A stretch of 64,000 nucleotides of DNA, taken from the NCBI GenBank assembly GCA_024760905.1, contig CM045733.1:41465001-41529000 (forward strand), read 5' to 3'. The stretch's first letter is position 1. Every line of letters starts with the position of its first letter. Below are positions 11,450 to 22,447 of this stretch, in pieces. Source of the stretch: Plotosus lineatus. Lineage: Eukaryota; Chordata; Actinopteri; Siluriformes; Plotosidae. The translations under genes were made by a program, and so were the position numbers. The notes under the pieces were generated by a model. The model had not been told where the DNA came from. It did not search any database and saw nothing but the letters and a program-made list of their open reading frames with translations.

Positions 11450-12047
11450 TATGTATACATCAGTTGGGGGGTGATCCTACTTCGCAGATTTCGATGGTTG
11501 CGTGGGGATCTCGGTCCCAATTAACCGTGGAAAGTGAGGGATCCCTGTCAGGTCAGTATATGCTAATGTTTTATAGAAATTTGTTGCACAAGTTCTGCAA
11601 ATGATTAATATGTGACCTTATTAGAACAAGCAGGAATTTTCGGTTAGGTAAATTCATCTTGCACTGATAACTAATCTCAGAAAAATAACTCATTCCTACC
11701 CAAACAAACCAGAGAGCATGTGGTATTGGCACAAACTGATATCATGTGAAAAGTGCGTTGAGTATTCCAATCAAACACAACACAAACATAACATTGCACA
11801 AAGTGAAATGTAAAATTAATAAGAAAAACAAATTGAATTTAATCAGTGAAGCACATAAAAAATTATTTTTAATATGCAGGATAGGGTGTGAAATCCACTG
11901 TGCTCATCGTAACTGTCTTACTATTTACAAAAAAGATTTATAGTCTTGGTAAACTAAGAATAGATCGCAAAAGGGCTCATTCTGCATCGTATTTTACGAT
12001 GCGGTACAGTGACTGTTACTAAAAGCCAGAGTGACTCGATATCTTAC

Positions 12048-12225
12048 AGAGGTAGCCTTTATCTTCAGGATTTTCCTCTTTAATAGAGGGACCTTCGGGT
12101 GAGATGTCGAAGACATTTCCATGACTGTAGATGTCCAGCTCCAGCATCTCCTCCTTCTTTATACAGACTTTAATCACTTCGGATATCCCTCCATCTGAAG
12201 TCTCTGTTCTCATATCTTCACACAT
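12048..12225 (-). CDS. Gene A exon 1: acidic N-terminal exon
   Basis: Encodes a 59-residue acidic start beginning MCEDMRTETSDGGISEVIKV and containing SIKEENPEDKGYL. The ATG follows an acceptor AG directly (CTTAAG|ATG), as in gene B, so an untranslated exon probably lies upstream. The donor CTCT|GTAAGAT is in phase 1 and joins the zinc-knuckle exon as Y-C-E-I-C. This type of exon is known at the start of many fish C2H2 proteins. It takes the place of the KRAB/SSXRD part of full-length PRDM9. Confidence 0.82.
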
Positions 12226-12900
12226 CTTAAGATTTAATCACAACAACAACAACACTTTTACAACATACATGCTACAACCGAGACATCAGATTTTTTTTTT
12301 CTCCTCTCATTACATGTTATAACCTATTTGTGGATTAAACGAGCAGTTTTTTATGAGAGCACTGAAGTGAGGCAATCAAATGTAAACACTAGTCAAACTT
12401 TAACAGCATAAATTGATTATTACAAGCCTTTCTTTTTCCAAAAAATGGAAGTTTATTTCTTAATTATGCATACTACCAGTGCTGTAGTGGTGGGTACACG
12501 CCGTCTACCCACTTATTTTAGTGGCTGAGTTGCATATACTGACTTAATTTGGTCTACTTTATAGTTGACCAACGCAAATGTCCACGACTGTATAAATAAA
12601 CAGCAGAGATGAAGTGCTAAATAGTTTCAAAGCCAATGCTGCACCCTCCCAGCGCTCCGTGCACCTCAGCCCACTTCGAGGTCTGGTGTGCTGCTGTGTG
12701 CCTCGGTCGCTTCACTGCCATCATGTACGCACTTATTTTTTGATCACTACAGCACTGCATACTATGCAATTTCAACTTTATTCACCAAGCAGTTTCAAAC
12801 TAATCCCGTTTAGTAATTTGAATTTCCTGTGGCTCACAAAAACAAATAATTCCAGCAATAAATAAATAAATAAATGATATATATATATATACACACATAC
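12226..12900. other. upstream flank of gene A, no feature recognised
   Basis: The part up to about 12410 is alignable with the flank of gene B at 51620-51796. After that point similarity is lost, just before the counterpart of the putative untranslated exon of gene B. A TATA/CA simple repeat occupies 12860-12901. Confidence 0.5.
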
Positions 12901-13227
12901 ACAGTAGGCCCTTGACTATTCGCGGTTTTGCACTCATGGTTTGAATATTCGCGGACTGCCAAGCAACTGACACGTCACTCAAATTCACCCAATGGCTGTC
13001 CTCCTTCCTGCTGATTGGTTGAGATGATGTAACGCCCCTTTTTCCTGATTCGTGCACAAGTTGTCAATGAGCCTCTTTTTTTGTGTGTTTTAATTACCAG
13101 TTAAGCTCCATGATACCACTCAAACGCTGTGCGTCTTCTCTGGCTAAGTGATAGAAAATGCCGGATGTCTCTTCTGAAGAAATAAGACTTTCTCCTGAAG
13201 AAACAACAGTTTTCTCTGAACTGTTGT

Positions 13228-13557
13228 ACTAAAGTCTTTTTCAATAATTATTCCAGTACAGTACCTAAGCTAATGTTTGTATGTGAAATTTTATGTTCTG
13301 TAGCATGTTTAACAAACGATACCAAAAGGATAAACTTTATTACGCTTCATGTCCTTTTACATTGAACTTTGAGTGACATCTCCAAGATGGCGCTGCCTAG
13401 AGGGCGACGTTGCAGAGTTCATGGTTTCTTTGTTTGTTTTAATTTGTTTTATTTGTTCATGTTTTGCACTATGCTCGTCTATGACCAGTCGGCCCTACTA
13501 CCGCTATGAGATTGGAGTCTTCAACTCCTATCCTGAGATAGTATGCTATGGTAGCTC
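13228..13557 (+). repeat. left arm of a ~330-bp inverted repeat
   Basis: Reverse complement of 15273-15611, with shared segments such as CCAAGATGGCGCTGCCTAGA, TTTTGCACTATGCTCGTCTA and ACAAACGATACCAAAAGGAT. The inner half is partly repeated in direct orientation at about 13610-13770. The arms enclose LINE debris. Confidence 0.85.
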
Positions 13558-13817
13558 AATGCTAGCCGCACCCCAGCTAACAATAAGCCCAGGCGGAGTT
13601 TTCAGAGTCATGTTGTTTCTTTTGATTTGTTTTATTTGTTGTTTTGCACTATGCTCGTCTGTGACTGGTCGGCCCTACTACAGCTATGAGCAGCTTCAGC
13701 TTCAAGCAACTAAGCATGCAACAATTCCTATCATGAGATAATATGCTATGGTAGCTCAATGCTAGCCGCACCCCGGCGAAAAATGAGCCCAGGCAATGTT
13801 CTCAGAGTCTCTGGCGC

Positions 13818-14060
13818 TTGGTTAGCACTTCCGGTCATACTGTTCAGTCCCTGAGAAACAACATGGACGAGCTTCATGCTCAGATTGCAGCGCAGAGGGA
13901 TCTACAGGACTGCTCCATGATGTGTTTCTATGAAACATGGCTTGAGGAGAGTACACCCGACGAGGCGATTGCACCAGCTGGCTACACGGCCTTCATCCCC
14001 TGCGATTCCAAGCGCCGGAGTCGTCGTTCGGCCCCTTCCCACCTGGGCTTCTTGTTAGCC
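13818..14060 (+). mobile_element. LINE endonuclease fragment
   Basis: Encodes a short piece reading LRNNMDELHAQIAAQRDLQD followed by CFYETWLEESTPDEA. The ETWL motif sits at the catalytic Glu of APE-type LINE endonucleases. It is truncated on both sides, from a family different from the RTE copies, and lies inside the foldback. Confidence 0.65.
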
Positions 14061-14159
14061 GGGGTGCGGCTAGCATTGAGCTACATCATTTATCATCATC
14101 GTTTTCCCTACACTGGAGCCTTTGCTCCTCAGGGTGCATTCATTGGGTCCATTGATCAA

Positions 14160-15086
14160 TGAAGTGCCGAAAGTTCCCCCTGTCCATCATCATTCTCCTG
14201 AGCTGCTGGGCATCTATCCCTAGCAGTCCCTCCAATTTCTTCCAAGTTTTAGATTATTCATCAAAAAGGACCCGTTTTCGCATATTCCCGTTACTCATCC
14301 GGCAATTATGAGCCAGGTACTTTAACTGCGGTGTTCTACAGAATGTCTCAATGGGTTCAGTTCCAGTCATACGACGTAGGTCAGCATTTGAGTACTTGAA
14401 CCTCCAGCACTCCTGTCCATCTTCACTCACACTAGCGATTCCGCTATCCCCTTGTCGCCTATACCCGCCCTTCACCATCTTCCAAAGGAAACCGTTCCAG
14501 ACCACCTCAATCTTTGCTATTTCCTTTGAAGTCATTTCCCAGGCCTGCACACTATATAAGAGCCGGGATCTTACACAGGCTTTTAGAAACTTTACCCTAG
14601 TAGATAGATGTATCCAGTTGTCTGTAAACACATGTTTGAGCTCATTCCACTTTTCATATGTAGATCCCATTCTAGAGTAGAGATTCTCTGTGTTGTCATT
14701 TGAGTTTGAAATGGTGTACACTAGATATCGAAACTTCCTTACATTCTTCAACTTCATTTCCCCATCGTCCACCAGACTCTCTTGGCTCCTAACAGTGTCA
14801 TCAACATTAAAGGCCATCGTCTCTGTTTTTGTATAAGACCTCTTCAGACCAAAGCGGGAAAAAGTGCCATCATATATTTGGAGGACGGAGGAATTCCTCT
14901 CTCGATTCCGCAAATATTACTTGATCGTCAGCATAAAGAAGTTCCGTAATTCTAGCTTCCCCTCTTGCTCTTGCGTTTTTCCGGAGTTCTCTTGGTGATA
15001 CCTCATTGGGAATACAATACTTGATCTTAAATTCTGCCCACGGGTACACTTTCTCCACTTCGTGTTTAGCGATTCTCACTACGAAG

Positions 15087-15127
<41 letters not shown>

Positions 15128-15230
15128 AATAGAAATGGGGACCCCCAAGGCACCCTGTCTGCATCCGACCTTTGTGTCAAACAGCTTGTTAGAACCTTTG
15201 ATGTACGCACATGTATTAGTGTATAGAGCT
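14160..15230 (-). mobile_element. LINE reverse-transcriptase fragment
   Basis: Minus-strand remains of a reverse transcriptase and its C-terminal region. Near 15200-15140 it reads FDTKVGCRQGALGVP in broken frames; then ELLYADDQVIFAE near 14935 carries the Asp-Asp active site, followed by KFRYLVYTISNSNDNTENLY and RSRLLYSVQAWEMT. A TA-rich array (15085-15125) interrupts it. Many frame breaks. Family not determined, but it differs in sequence from both the RTE and the 40-kb LINE. Confidence 0.75.
15085..15125. repeat. (TA)n microsatellite
   Basis: About 20 TA units inside the LINE fragment. Confidence 0.9.
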
Positions 15231-15272
15231 TTAAGGATAGCTACAATATGAGGACACTTTAATCTAATTAAT

Positions 15273-15611
15273 CTGATACCATAGCATATTAGCTCAGGAT
15301 AGGAGTTGAAGACTTCAATCTCATAGCTGTAGTAGGGTCAACCGGTCATAGACGAGCATAGTGCAAAACATGAACAAACAAAACAAAAAATAAAACAAAT
15401 TAAAACGAACAGAAAACTCCACGACGTCGCCCTCTAGGCAGCACCATCTTGGAGACACTCCAAGTTCAATGTAAAAGGACATGAAGCATAAAGTTTATCC
15501 TTTTGATATCGTTTGTTAAACATGTTACAGAACATAAAATCTCACGCACAAACATTCTAAACAGTAACTTAGGTACTGTACTGGAATAATAATTGAAAAA
15601 GACTTTAATAC
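15273..15611 (-). repeat. right arm of the ~330-bp inverted repeat
   Basis: Pairs with 13228-13557. Differences between the arms are scattered single changes and short gaps, so the arms are not recent identical copies. Confidence 0.85.
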
Positions 15612-15613
15612 TA

Positions 15614-16379
15614 CAGTTAATCCTTGCCACGTCGCAATTTGAACTTCGCGGTCTTGGTGCATCGCGGTATTGTAATAAAAAATAAAATAAAAAATATTCA
15701 TAAAAAATTCTAAATTCGTGCTTAAACTTTCATGTACGCAAGCGGAAGGCAGGGACCCAAGGCAGGCTGCGTCCATTGTTTACAAACGACAGACTGAAGT
15801 ACCCCTCCTTCCCAGTTCAGGCAGGGACCGCCCACTCAACTCAATCTCGCAAGCTGATTGGCTTAGACGCGTGACGCTGTTGCCTCGCACATTCCCGCGG
15901 GAATTTTTGGGATTTTGTGATCTTATAGTGTTTGTGAATGTCCTGCACCATCTAAGGCATCCAATGAGCCCAAGAAAAAGCAAAATATGATGACAGTGAC
16001 CCAAAAAGTGAAGTTGCTAGAGATGTTGACGGTGGGCAATACGTATGCCCATGTAGCACGCCATTATGGCATAAATGAATCTACCGTGTATTACATCAAA
16101 AAAGACTAAGATTAAGATCAAGCGGAGAAGAGCTATTGTCAGAGGTGAGTACAGTACTTAAAGTATTTATATACAAATTCTTTTTAAATATTAATACATT
16201 ACAGTATTTACATCTGCATATAACTAACGTTTAATATACACTTCTTGATATTGTACAGACGCGAAAACATAAAAATGAGACAACATGGTAGAAATGAGAG
16301 GGGTGATCCTACTTCGCGGTTTTTCGAATATCGCGGCCAGGTCTGGTCTACATTATCCGCAATATTCAAGGGATGACTG
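15614..16379 (+). mobile_element. pogo/Tigger-like element with helix-turn-helix remnant
   Basis: Ends CAGTTAATCCTTGCCACG and, on the minus strand, CAGTCATCCCTTGAATATTG; TA flanks both sides. It contains a short frame typical of the DNA-binding domain of Tigger transposases (next entry). The rest of a transposase is missing, so it is an internally deleted copy. Confidence 0.78.
15987..16109 (+). pseudogene. Tigger/pogo transposase, DNA-binding domain remnant
   Basis: Forty codons starting MMTVTQKVKLLEML and including ARHYGINESTVYYIKKD, which is the helix-turn-helix signature of Tigger/pogo transposases and CENP-B relatives. A stop follows at once and no DDE catalytic core is present. In a complete element this domain binds the terminal repeats. 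Confidence 0.75.
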
Positions 16380-16685
16380 TAGTGCTTTACAACAGTATAT
16401 GCTGTATAATTTTATATTTTATCAGCAATAAATATAAGCGTAAAATTGAAAAGTTTTTCTTAATCATTACTATATTAATACTGTATTAATGAGTAAGACT
16501 ATCTATAGAATGTGTTTAAGAAGCATATTTTAGCGCATCTAATAGATACACAATATTTTACCTCCGGTTGCCCATTCGCGCATGTAATATGATAAATGGG
16601 GTTTTACTTCCAGGTACAGAACTCGCGGATTATCTTCATTCGCATGAGGGGCCGGAACTGAACCCCCAGAATATCGAGGGCCTAC

Positions 16686-16687
<2 letters not shown>

Positions 16688-16741
<54 letters not shown>

Positions 16742-16778
16742 ATAAACATACACACATACATACATACATACACACGCA
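16688..16778. repeat. (TG)n, (TA)n and (CATA)n arrays
   Basis: Lies exactly between the right end of the pogo-like element at 16687 and the left end of the next one near 16779. Confidence 0.9.
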
Positions 16779-18085
16779 CGCGCTCCCCAGTGTACGAACG
16801 AGTTAGGTTCCGAATGGCCGTTCGTTCGATGAATTTGTTTGCAAGTCGTTACAGGGCATTCTTGAGAAGGGAACGTATGTTTAAACCTTGTGTAAGTAAC
16901 CTACATGAGTTTGTACTGTATACAACCCCCCCCCCTCTATAATCATCTGTACATTATCAATATCATTATGTCCTGTGTTTAAACTCCTGGTTCCTCTCAA
17001 GCACAGCACAGCCTGATCTGATCAGATTTACAGCGTTTCACTCTTATCAAGTTCATTATAATACTGGAGTCAATTTGTTTCCTTTTTGAAAGTTTTGGCG
17101 CGAGTTCAGAAATGAATCGTTCTGCTTCTCGTCCTTGAAATCTGCATGGTGTAAAGCACATGTCAGCCACACCCCTCTGCTGGAGCCTAGTATTAAGTGT
17201 ACCTCAGGATAATGTGGAATCATATTTCATACTTATATTTATGATCTGCAAACGCTCCCTAACTTGCATTCATCCGTTTTACGTTTGTTTTTCAAAAAAA
17301 AAAGTCAAATTTTGAGTTTAGACGTACCTACGTAGTACGCTGACGTGATGACGTTGTGTCCATTATTTACAAACGACAGACTGAACGTGCCCCTCCTTCT
17401 TCCCAGTTCAGTTATATAGCGTGTTACCCTTGTGCTAAGATGTCGTCTCTGATCTTTTTGTTTACACTGTTTTGCAGACTTTTGTAACCCTAAGCAAATA
17501 TGGTTGGTCAGAAGCATAAGCCTACTAGCATAGGTGCAAGTCTCATACACAGATGACTTAACCATCTGCTCGGATTGGCGCAATCTACCATGCATACTCA
17601 GTTAAGCAAAGAGAGTTGTAAAATGAATGAAAACCCGAATCCAGAAAAGATTTGGTTTACAAGCAGAAAGATCACATCATAGAGAATGTTAAAGGTTATA
17701 TTTGATACTGTATTTGATATTTGATGGGTGAATTTGATTAAAATTTATCTATTTGAAATTATTTTGCTTGAATTTAATTTATTTGAAATTAATGTTGATA
17801 TTAATTTACAATGTTATGTTTATAATAATTGATTTATGGGTGTTTTATGGGATACGGTAATGCTATTTATGGATGTATAGTACAGTATGAGCGTCATATG
17901 TCACACGTCATTGTAGCAACTTACATTCGGCCATCTGGAACCAATTAAAAACGTAAGTCGGGGAGCATCTGCATATTTCTACTTGTTCTTCAATTTCATT
18001 TCACTTACACTTTCAACCTCGGACAACCCTGATTGTATCACTGGATGTTCACAAAAAACGAATGTTTGTAAGCTGGGGAGCTTCT
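16779..18085 (+). mobile_element. pogo-like element
   Basis: The left end reads CTCCCCAGTGTACGAACG; the right ends on the minus strand read GCTCCCCGACTTACG (to 17973) and GCTCCCCAGCTTACAAAC (to 18085), so the right terminus is duplicated. An inner segment near 17340-17400 resembles 15770-15830 of the neighbouring element. Around 17500-17640 there are remnants of a helix-turn-helix (LAQSTMHTQLSKESC). Confidence 0.6.
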
Positions 18086-18124
18086 GTGTGTGTGTGTGTG
18101 TGTGTGTGTGTACATACATACATA
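18086..18124. repeat. (TG)n/(TACA)n microsatellite
   Basis: Sits between the right end of the preceding pogo-like element and the left end of the next small MITE. Confidence 0.9.
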
Positions 18125-18283
18125 CAGTGCTTTGCCAAAGTTTTTGTGCCAAAGTTTTTGCTAACTGATTTTTTTTTACTTTTTATCTTTTATAATATTT
18201 ATGTTTGCATCATCTGAAATGGATGACCGTGACAAACGTGCAAAAAATGTCAAACTGGTGCAAAAAACCTTTGCAGAGCACTG
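18125..18283. mobile_element. 159-bp Tc1/mariner-type MITE
   Basis: Ends CAGTGCTTTGCCAAAGTTTT and, on the minus strand, CAGTGCTCTGCAAAGGTTTT, flanked by TA on both sides. No coding capacity. Confidence 0.8.
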
Positions 18284-18287
18284 TATA

Positions 18288-18721
18288 CAGGTATCTCTGG
18301 CTACTTTGCGCTTCAATTCATGCGGCTTCAGTGCATCGCGTTTTTTTTTTTTTTTTTAAATATTGCTTGAATTTAAAAAGAAGGAAATTAAGGAAGAATA
18401 GGGGGAAAAAGTGAAGGGAAATGCCACAAAAATAAGGCCAATTATGCAAAAACAACAAAACAAAAAACAACCCAAACCTCCTATCAAAACTAATTATACT
18501 TTTGTGAGGTGCGCATCTGAGTGCGTGCAGGCGCATCTGCACGTATGCATGGCTGAATGTGTGTGTATTTATATTATATTTACAGCTTATGCATTATTTT
18601 TGAATGTTTACTTGTTATTATAGGCATTTACATCAACAAATACATATTCAATGCTATTATATACATGTATGTATACGTCAGTCAGGAGGGGTTGGGAGGG
18701 GTGATCCCACTTTGCAGAATT

Positions 18722-18724
<3 letters not shown>
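18288..18724. mobile_element. pogo-like element, right end lost
   Basis: Starts CAGGTATCTCTGGCTACTTT immediately after the preceding MITE. The interior matches the outer parts of 9139-11547, including TTCATGCGGCTTCAGTGCAT. At the right, GGTGATCCCACTTTGCAG leads straight into a TA/CA array instead of a clean terminus. Confidence 0.6.

Positions 18725-18784
<60 letters not shown>
18725..18784. repeat. (TA)n(CA)n microsatellite
   Basis: About 17 TA units followed by about 12 CA units. Confidence 0.92.
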
Positions 18785-18785
<1 letters not shown>

Positions 18786-19576
18786 GGCTGCATCACAATC
18801 AAAATACAGTATACATTTTGGGTTCACAGTAGCTCAAAAATAAAACTCCTAGTTTTGTAGTTTCTTCTTGCCAGTCAACAACGTTATAGCTGGAAAATAT
18901 TTTGTATTAAGTATCAGCTACAGGTATAATATTGCTATTGGTGTTGAAATTATACTGGGTGAAAGTATAACCAGTAGAGGATCTCTAGGAAAAGTAGAAT
19001 TTTGAACCTAATCTAGAATCCAGCACCACTTGTAAAGAATTGACAACACTAAGAATAAAACCCCACTAAACACATTATCTAAGCAGGTTTCTTGCAACAT
19101 TGGTTGTAAAAATTATTAAATGCAGCAACAAGAACAAACAACATTAGTGACGGTCACTGTGATTTTTCAGACCTTTTGAAGGACATGCTTGCCAAAAATG
19201 ATATGCAACTTTGTACAGAAAGTATTTCACATCCAATCCCAATTATATTTTTCAGCAAGCAGTACAGTACTATGTTGCTTCAGAGAAAGCAATTAATATA
19301 TTTAAAAAAGCACTTCTGTCTTCCACATGTCATGTCTACTTTCCAGAAAAGAAATTTTTATGGACAAAAGATCCTGACAAAGCCACTTTATAGAGTTCAT
19401 AAGCAGCAGAGCATCTTTCCAGGTTGTATGAAAATACCCCTCCAAAAGTAAAAGTTAGTTAGTAATTAGGAGTGCAATTCAGAATATTATTAAGTAAAAG
19501 CAATTTTTATTACACTGGAAAAAATTGAATTCTGTACTTAGACCAATATTTTGGGCAGTATTTTCCTGTAGCAACA
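18785..19576. other. no feature recognised
   Basis: AT-rich unique-looking sequence between the microsatellite and the RTE element. Short open stretches near 19176-19451 have no recognisable motif. Confidence 0.4.
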
Positions 19577-21219
19577 ATGTAGCCATGAGAGGGCGCACAA
19601 GCCTGTGTTCTTGCTCCCGCTAGTCCCAAACCCAGATAAATGCAGAGGGTTGAGTCAGAAGGGCATTTGATGTAAAACCTGTGCCAAATTCTCCATGCAA
19701 ATCATCAATATGACTTCAAAATCGGATCGGTCAAGGCCCGGGTTAACAACGACCGCCATCGGTGCTGTTAACAGGGTGCTAGTGGAAACTGGACTACTGT
19801 TGTTTGAAGAAGCAGAGGCAGGAGGCGTGTCCGTAGGCAGAGAGAAGAGAAAAAGCAAGAGTGTAGGACTAAGAGTACCTTGAACGTTGGAACTATGGCA
19901 GGAAAAGATAGAGAGCTGGTTGACATGATGCAGAGGAGGAAGGTGGACATACCGTGTGTTCAGGAGACCAAGTGGAAAGGTAGCAAGGCTAGAAGCTTAG
20001 GAGCAGGGTTTAAAGCTGTTTTATCATGGGGTGGATGGGAAGAGAAGTGGAGTAGGAGTCATTTTGAAGGAGGGGTTGGCCAGAAATGTTCTAGAAGTGA
20101 AAAGAGTGTCAGACACAGCGATGAGTCTCAAGTTAGAAATTGAAGGCGTGATGTTCAATGTTGTTAGTGCTTATGCCCAATAGGCAGGATGTGAGCTCGA
20201 AGAGATACTGGAGTGAGTTAGATGACGTGATGCAGAGTAGCCCCAGATGTGAAAGAGTGGTCATTGGTGCAGACTTCAATTGATATGTTGGTGCAGGCAA
20301 CAGAGGGGATGAGGGCAGGTTCGGTATCCAGGACAGGAATACAGAAGGACAGATGTTGATAGATTTTGCAAAAGGGATGGAAATGGCTGTGATTAATACG
20401 TTCTTCCAGAAGAGACAGCAGCACCGGCTGTCGTATTGTCTTCAACAAAGAGTTGAAACAGGCTTTGGGTGGTCAGGAAGTGCTTTCGGATAACTGGACA
20501 ACTACAGCTAATGTGATCAGGGAGACAGGTAAGCGAGTACTTGCTGTGTCCTCTGAAAGGAAAGTAGATAAGGAGACTTGGTGGTGGAATGAGGAAGTGC
20601 AGGAGTGTGTACAAAGGAAGAGATTTGGTAAGAAGAAGTGGGACATTGAGAGGACCGAACAGCAAATGCAGCGTAAGGCAAAGGTAGCGATGTCAAAAGC
20701 CAAACAGAGGGCGTATGATGACTTGTACTACCGTATTGATGGGCAAAAGCCAAACAGAGGGCGTATTGATAACTTGTATGCTAGGTTGGACAGTAAGGAG
20801 GGAGAAAATGATTTATACAGGTTGGCACAGCATAGAAATAAATATGGAAAAGACATGCAGCAAGTTAGTGTGATTAAAGTGTGAGAAATAGAGATGGGAA
20901 GGATGTGCAGCAAAATAAGGTGGTTAAGGACAGAGAGAAAAATGTATTGACTGATGACAGAAGTGTGCTGGGAAGATGGAAAGAGTACTTTGAAGAGGTG
21001 ATGAATGAGGAAAATGAGAGACAGAAAAAAAGAGTACAAGAGGTGACCGTTGAGGACCGGGAAGTAGCAAAGATTAGTAAGGGTGAAGTGAGGAGGGCAT
21101 TGAAGAGGATGAAGAGTGAAAAGGCAGTTGGTCCTGATGTCATACCTGTGGAGGTATGGAAATGTCTAGGAAACGTAGCAGTATACCTTTTGACAAGAAT
21201 ATTCAACAAGGTCTTAGAG

Positions 21220-22447
21220 CAGTCCTTCTCAATTATTTTCTGTTGCCCCCCCTCCCAGAAGAGGAAAACACCCCTCCCCATATAAAGTGTTATTTGTCTA
21301 AAACTGTTATAACTATTCTTCTGCATAACACTGTATCCTTATTAACTTAATAAATCCTTATTTACACTATGGAATACAATAAAAATGAAGAAATATAGAT
21401 CAACTTCCAACAAAGAATAACTTTATTAACAATTTTTTAGTTTTTAGACAAAAAGATTTCAAGTGCATCAATTTGCCTGAAATTAAAAAGTATCCTTATT
21501 TAAACTGTGAACATTTTTTACCAACAATTTGAACCATTTGATCCTGAAAAATAAAATTAAATAAAATCAATAAATAACAATAAATTCAAATTGATCAGCA
21601 ATATTAACTCGGGAGCACAATATAAATACACTTTAACCTACAAAACAAAAATGAATAAAACAATTTGTATTATTTTTATTATTAATATTATTATTTTTGT
21701 TAAAATGATCAAGTCCAGATTAAAGTCTATAATGAGCACGTTTCGCAGTGCACAGCTTTACGAAGCAGGGTTTAAAGCACGATACTGAAGTCTCAGCTCC
21801 TGTTCAATGATCAACTGGGACCTAAACTTATTTCCGCAGCAGTGACGTCATCCAGCATGTTCGAGACTGTGTCTGCTGCAGGTAGGATCAGTTCCTCTGC
21901 TCTGCTGTGGGGTTTTCTACACTGAGCAGTTTGGTAGTCCACATTATCTGATGCTATCAGAGCTCACTGGTTTCCTGGCGTAGCATTCACAAAGCAGGAT
22001 GGTTATTGGCAATACTCGGCACGTTTTGGCTACAAAAACTCACACGGCTCATCACATGATCGGGGTGTGATGTCTAAGTGACGGCTGAATTTATTTGGGT
22101 TCATGCTGTCCGCTGCCAATGTTTTCAGACACAGTAAACACAGCGGTCTTTTCTCGTTTCTCACCGAAGCACAGTGAAGCCAAGTGCAACATCCGCTTCA
22201 TCATACCTCTTCGACTTAGCTTTCTGGAGACTTTTGTTTCTCTCACTGTCTCCGTCTCTCTTTCTGTCCCTGTTAAAAGTTTCCATGGTTTATTAACTTC
22301 ACTTCTTATTTTACCTCTGGGCACACTCTGACAGTGAGGAAGCCACTGCCACCTGCTGTAGTGGACGTAGAATTACACTTTATCCTAATATGGCAAAAAA
22401 AAGAAGCATGTTCCCTGGGGGCACGCCCCACTATTTGAGAACCATTG
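21220..22447. mobile_element. non-autonomous hAT element with 8-bp target duplication
   Basis: The RTE sequence is interrupted exactly here. TCTTAGAG occurs at 21212-21219 and again at 22448-22455, a perfect 8-bp duplication as made by hAT transposases. The ends CAGTCCTTCTCAA and, on the minus strand, CAATGGTTCTCAA are inverted repeats with the TTCTCAA core usual for hAT. The 1228-bp interior has no transposase frame. Confidence 0.92.

Larger units (their letters stand above)
9139..11547. mobile_element. pogo-like element carrying nested insertions
   Basis: The ends CAGGGATTCCTTGCTACTTC and, on the other strand at 11547, CAGGGATCCCTCACTTTCC form inverted repeats; TA precedes the left end. 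The interior holds an RTE 3' fragment (9296-9572) and a complete Tc1 (9830-11449). Related sequence without the insertions is at 18288-18724. Confidence 0.65.
3328..12225 (-). other. Gene A: PRDM9-like SET-domain gene, 5' coding exons (zinc-finger exon outside window)
   Basis: Host gene on the minus strand, assembled from exons 12225-12048, 7152-6881, 3692-3625 and 3518-3328. All introns have GT/AG ends, and the exon lengths (178, 272, 68, 191) and phases equal those of gene B. The joined frame is open for 236 codons: an acidic N-terminus, a zinc knuckle with CEICKSFFFNKCEVHG at residues 61-76, then a PR/SET domain with GPYQG, ANWMRYVNCA and LYRCC. It aligns along its length with the PRDM9 SET domain, a histone H3 lysine methyltransferase acting in the nucleus. 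All three tyrosines matching 276, 341 and 357 of mammalian PRDM9 are present (residues 132, 197, 213). Exon 4 ends in a donor in phase 1, so a further exon, presumably zinc fingers, must lie left of position 1. KRAB and SSXRD domains are not seen. Naming within the PRDM9/PRDM7 family is uncertain. Confidence 0.85.
12902..16687. mobile_element. pogo-like element expanded by nested insertions
   Basis: Left end CAGTAGGCCCTTGACTATTC at 12902 and, on the minus strand at 16687, CAGTAGGCCCTCGATATTC form inverted ends. The left ~600 bp match the element at 37999-38520. Between the ends lie a foldback structure (13228-15611) and a second pogo-like element (15614-16379). Simple repeats abut both outer ends. 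That both ends belong to one insertion is inferred. Confidence 0.55.

Noticed and set aside
21591..21788. Small frame with a hydrophobic Ile-rich segment inside the hAT insertion
   Set aside because: AT-rich chance frame without transposase similarity.
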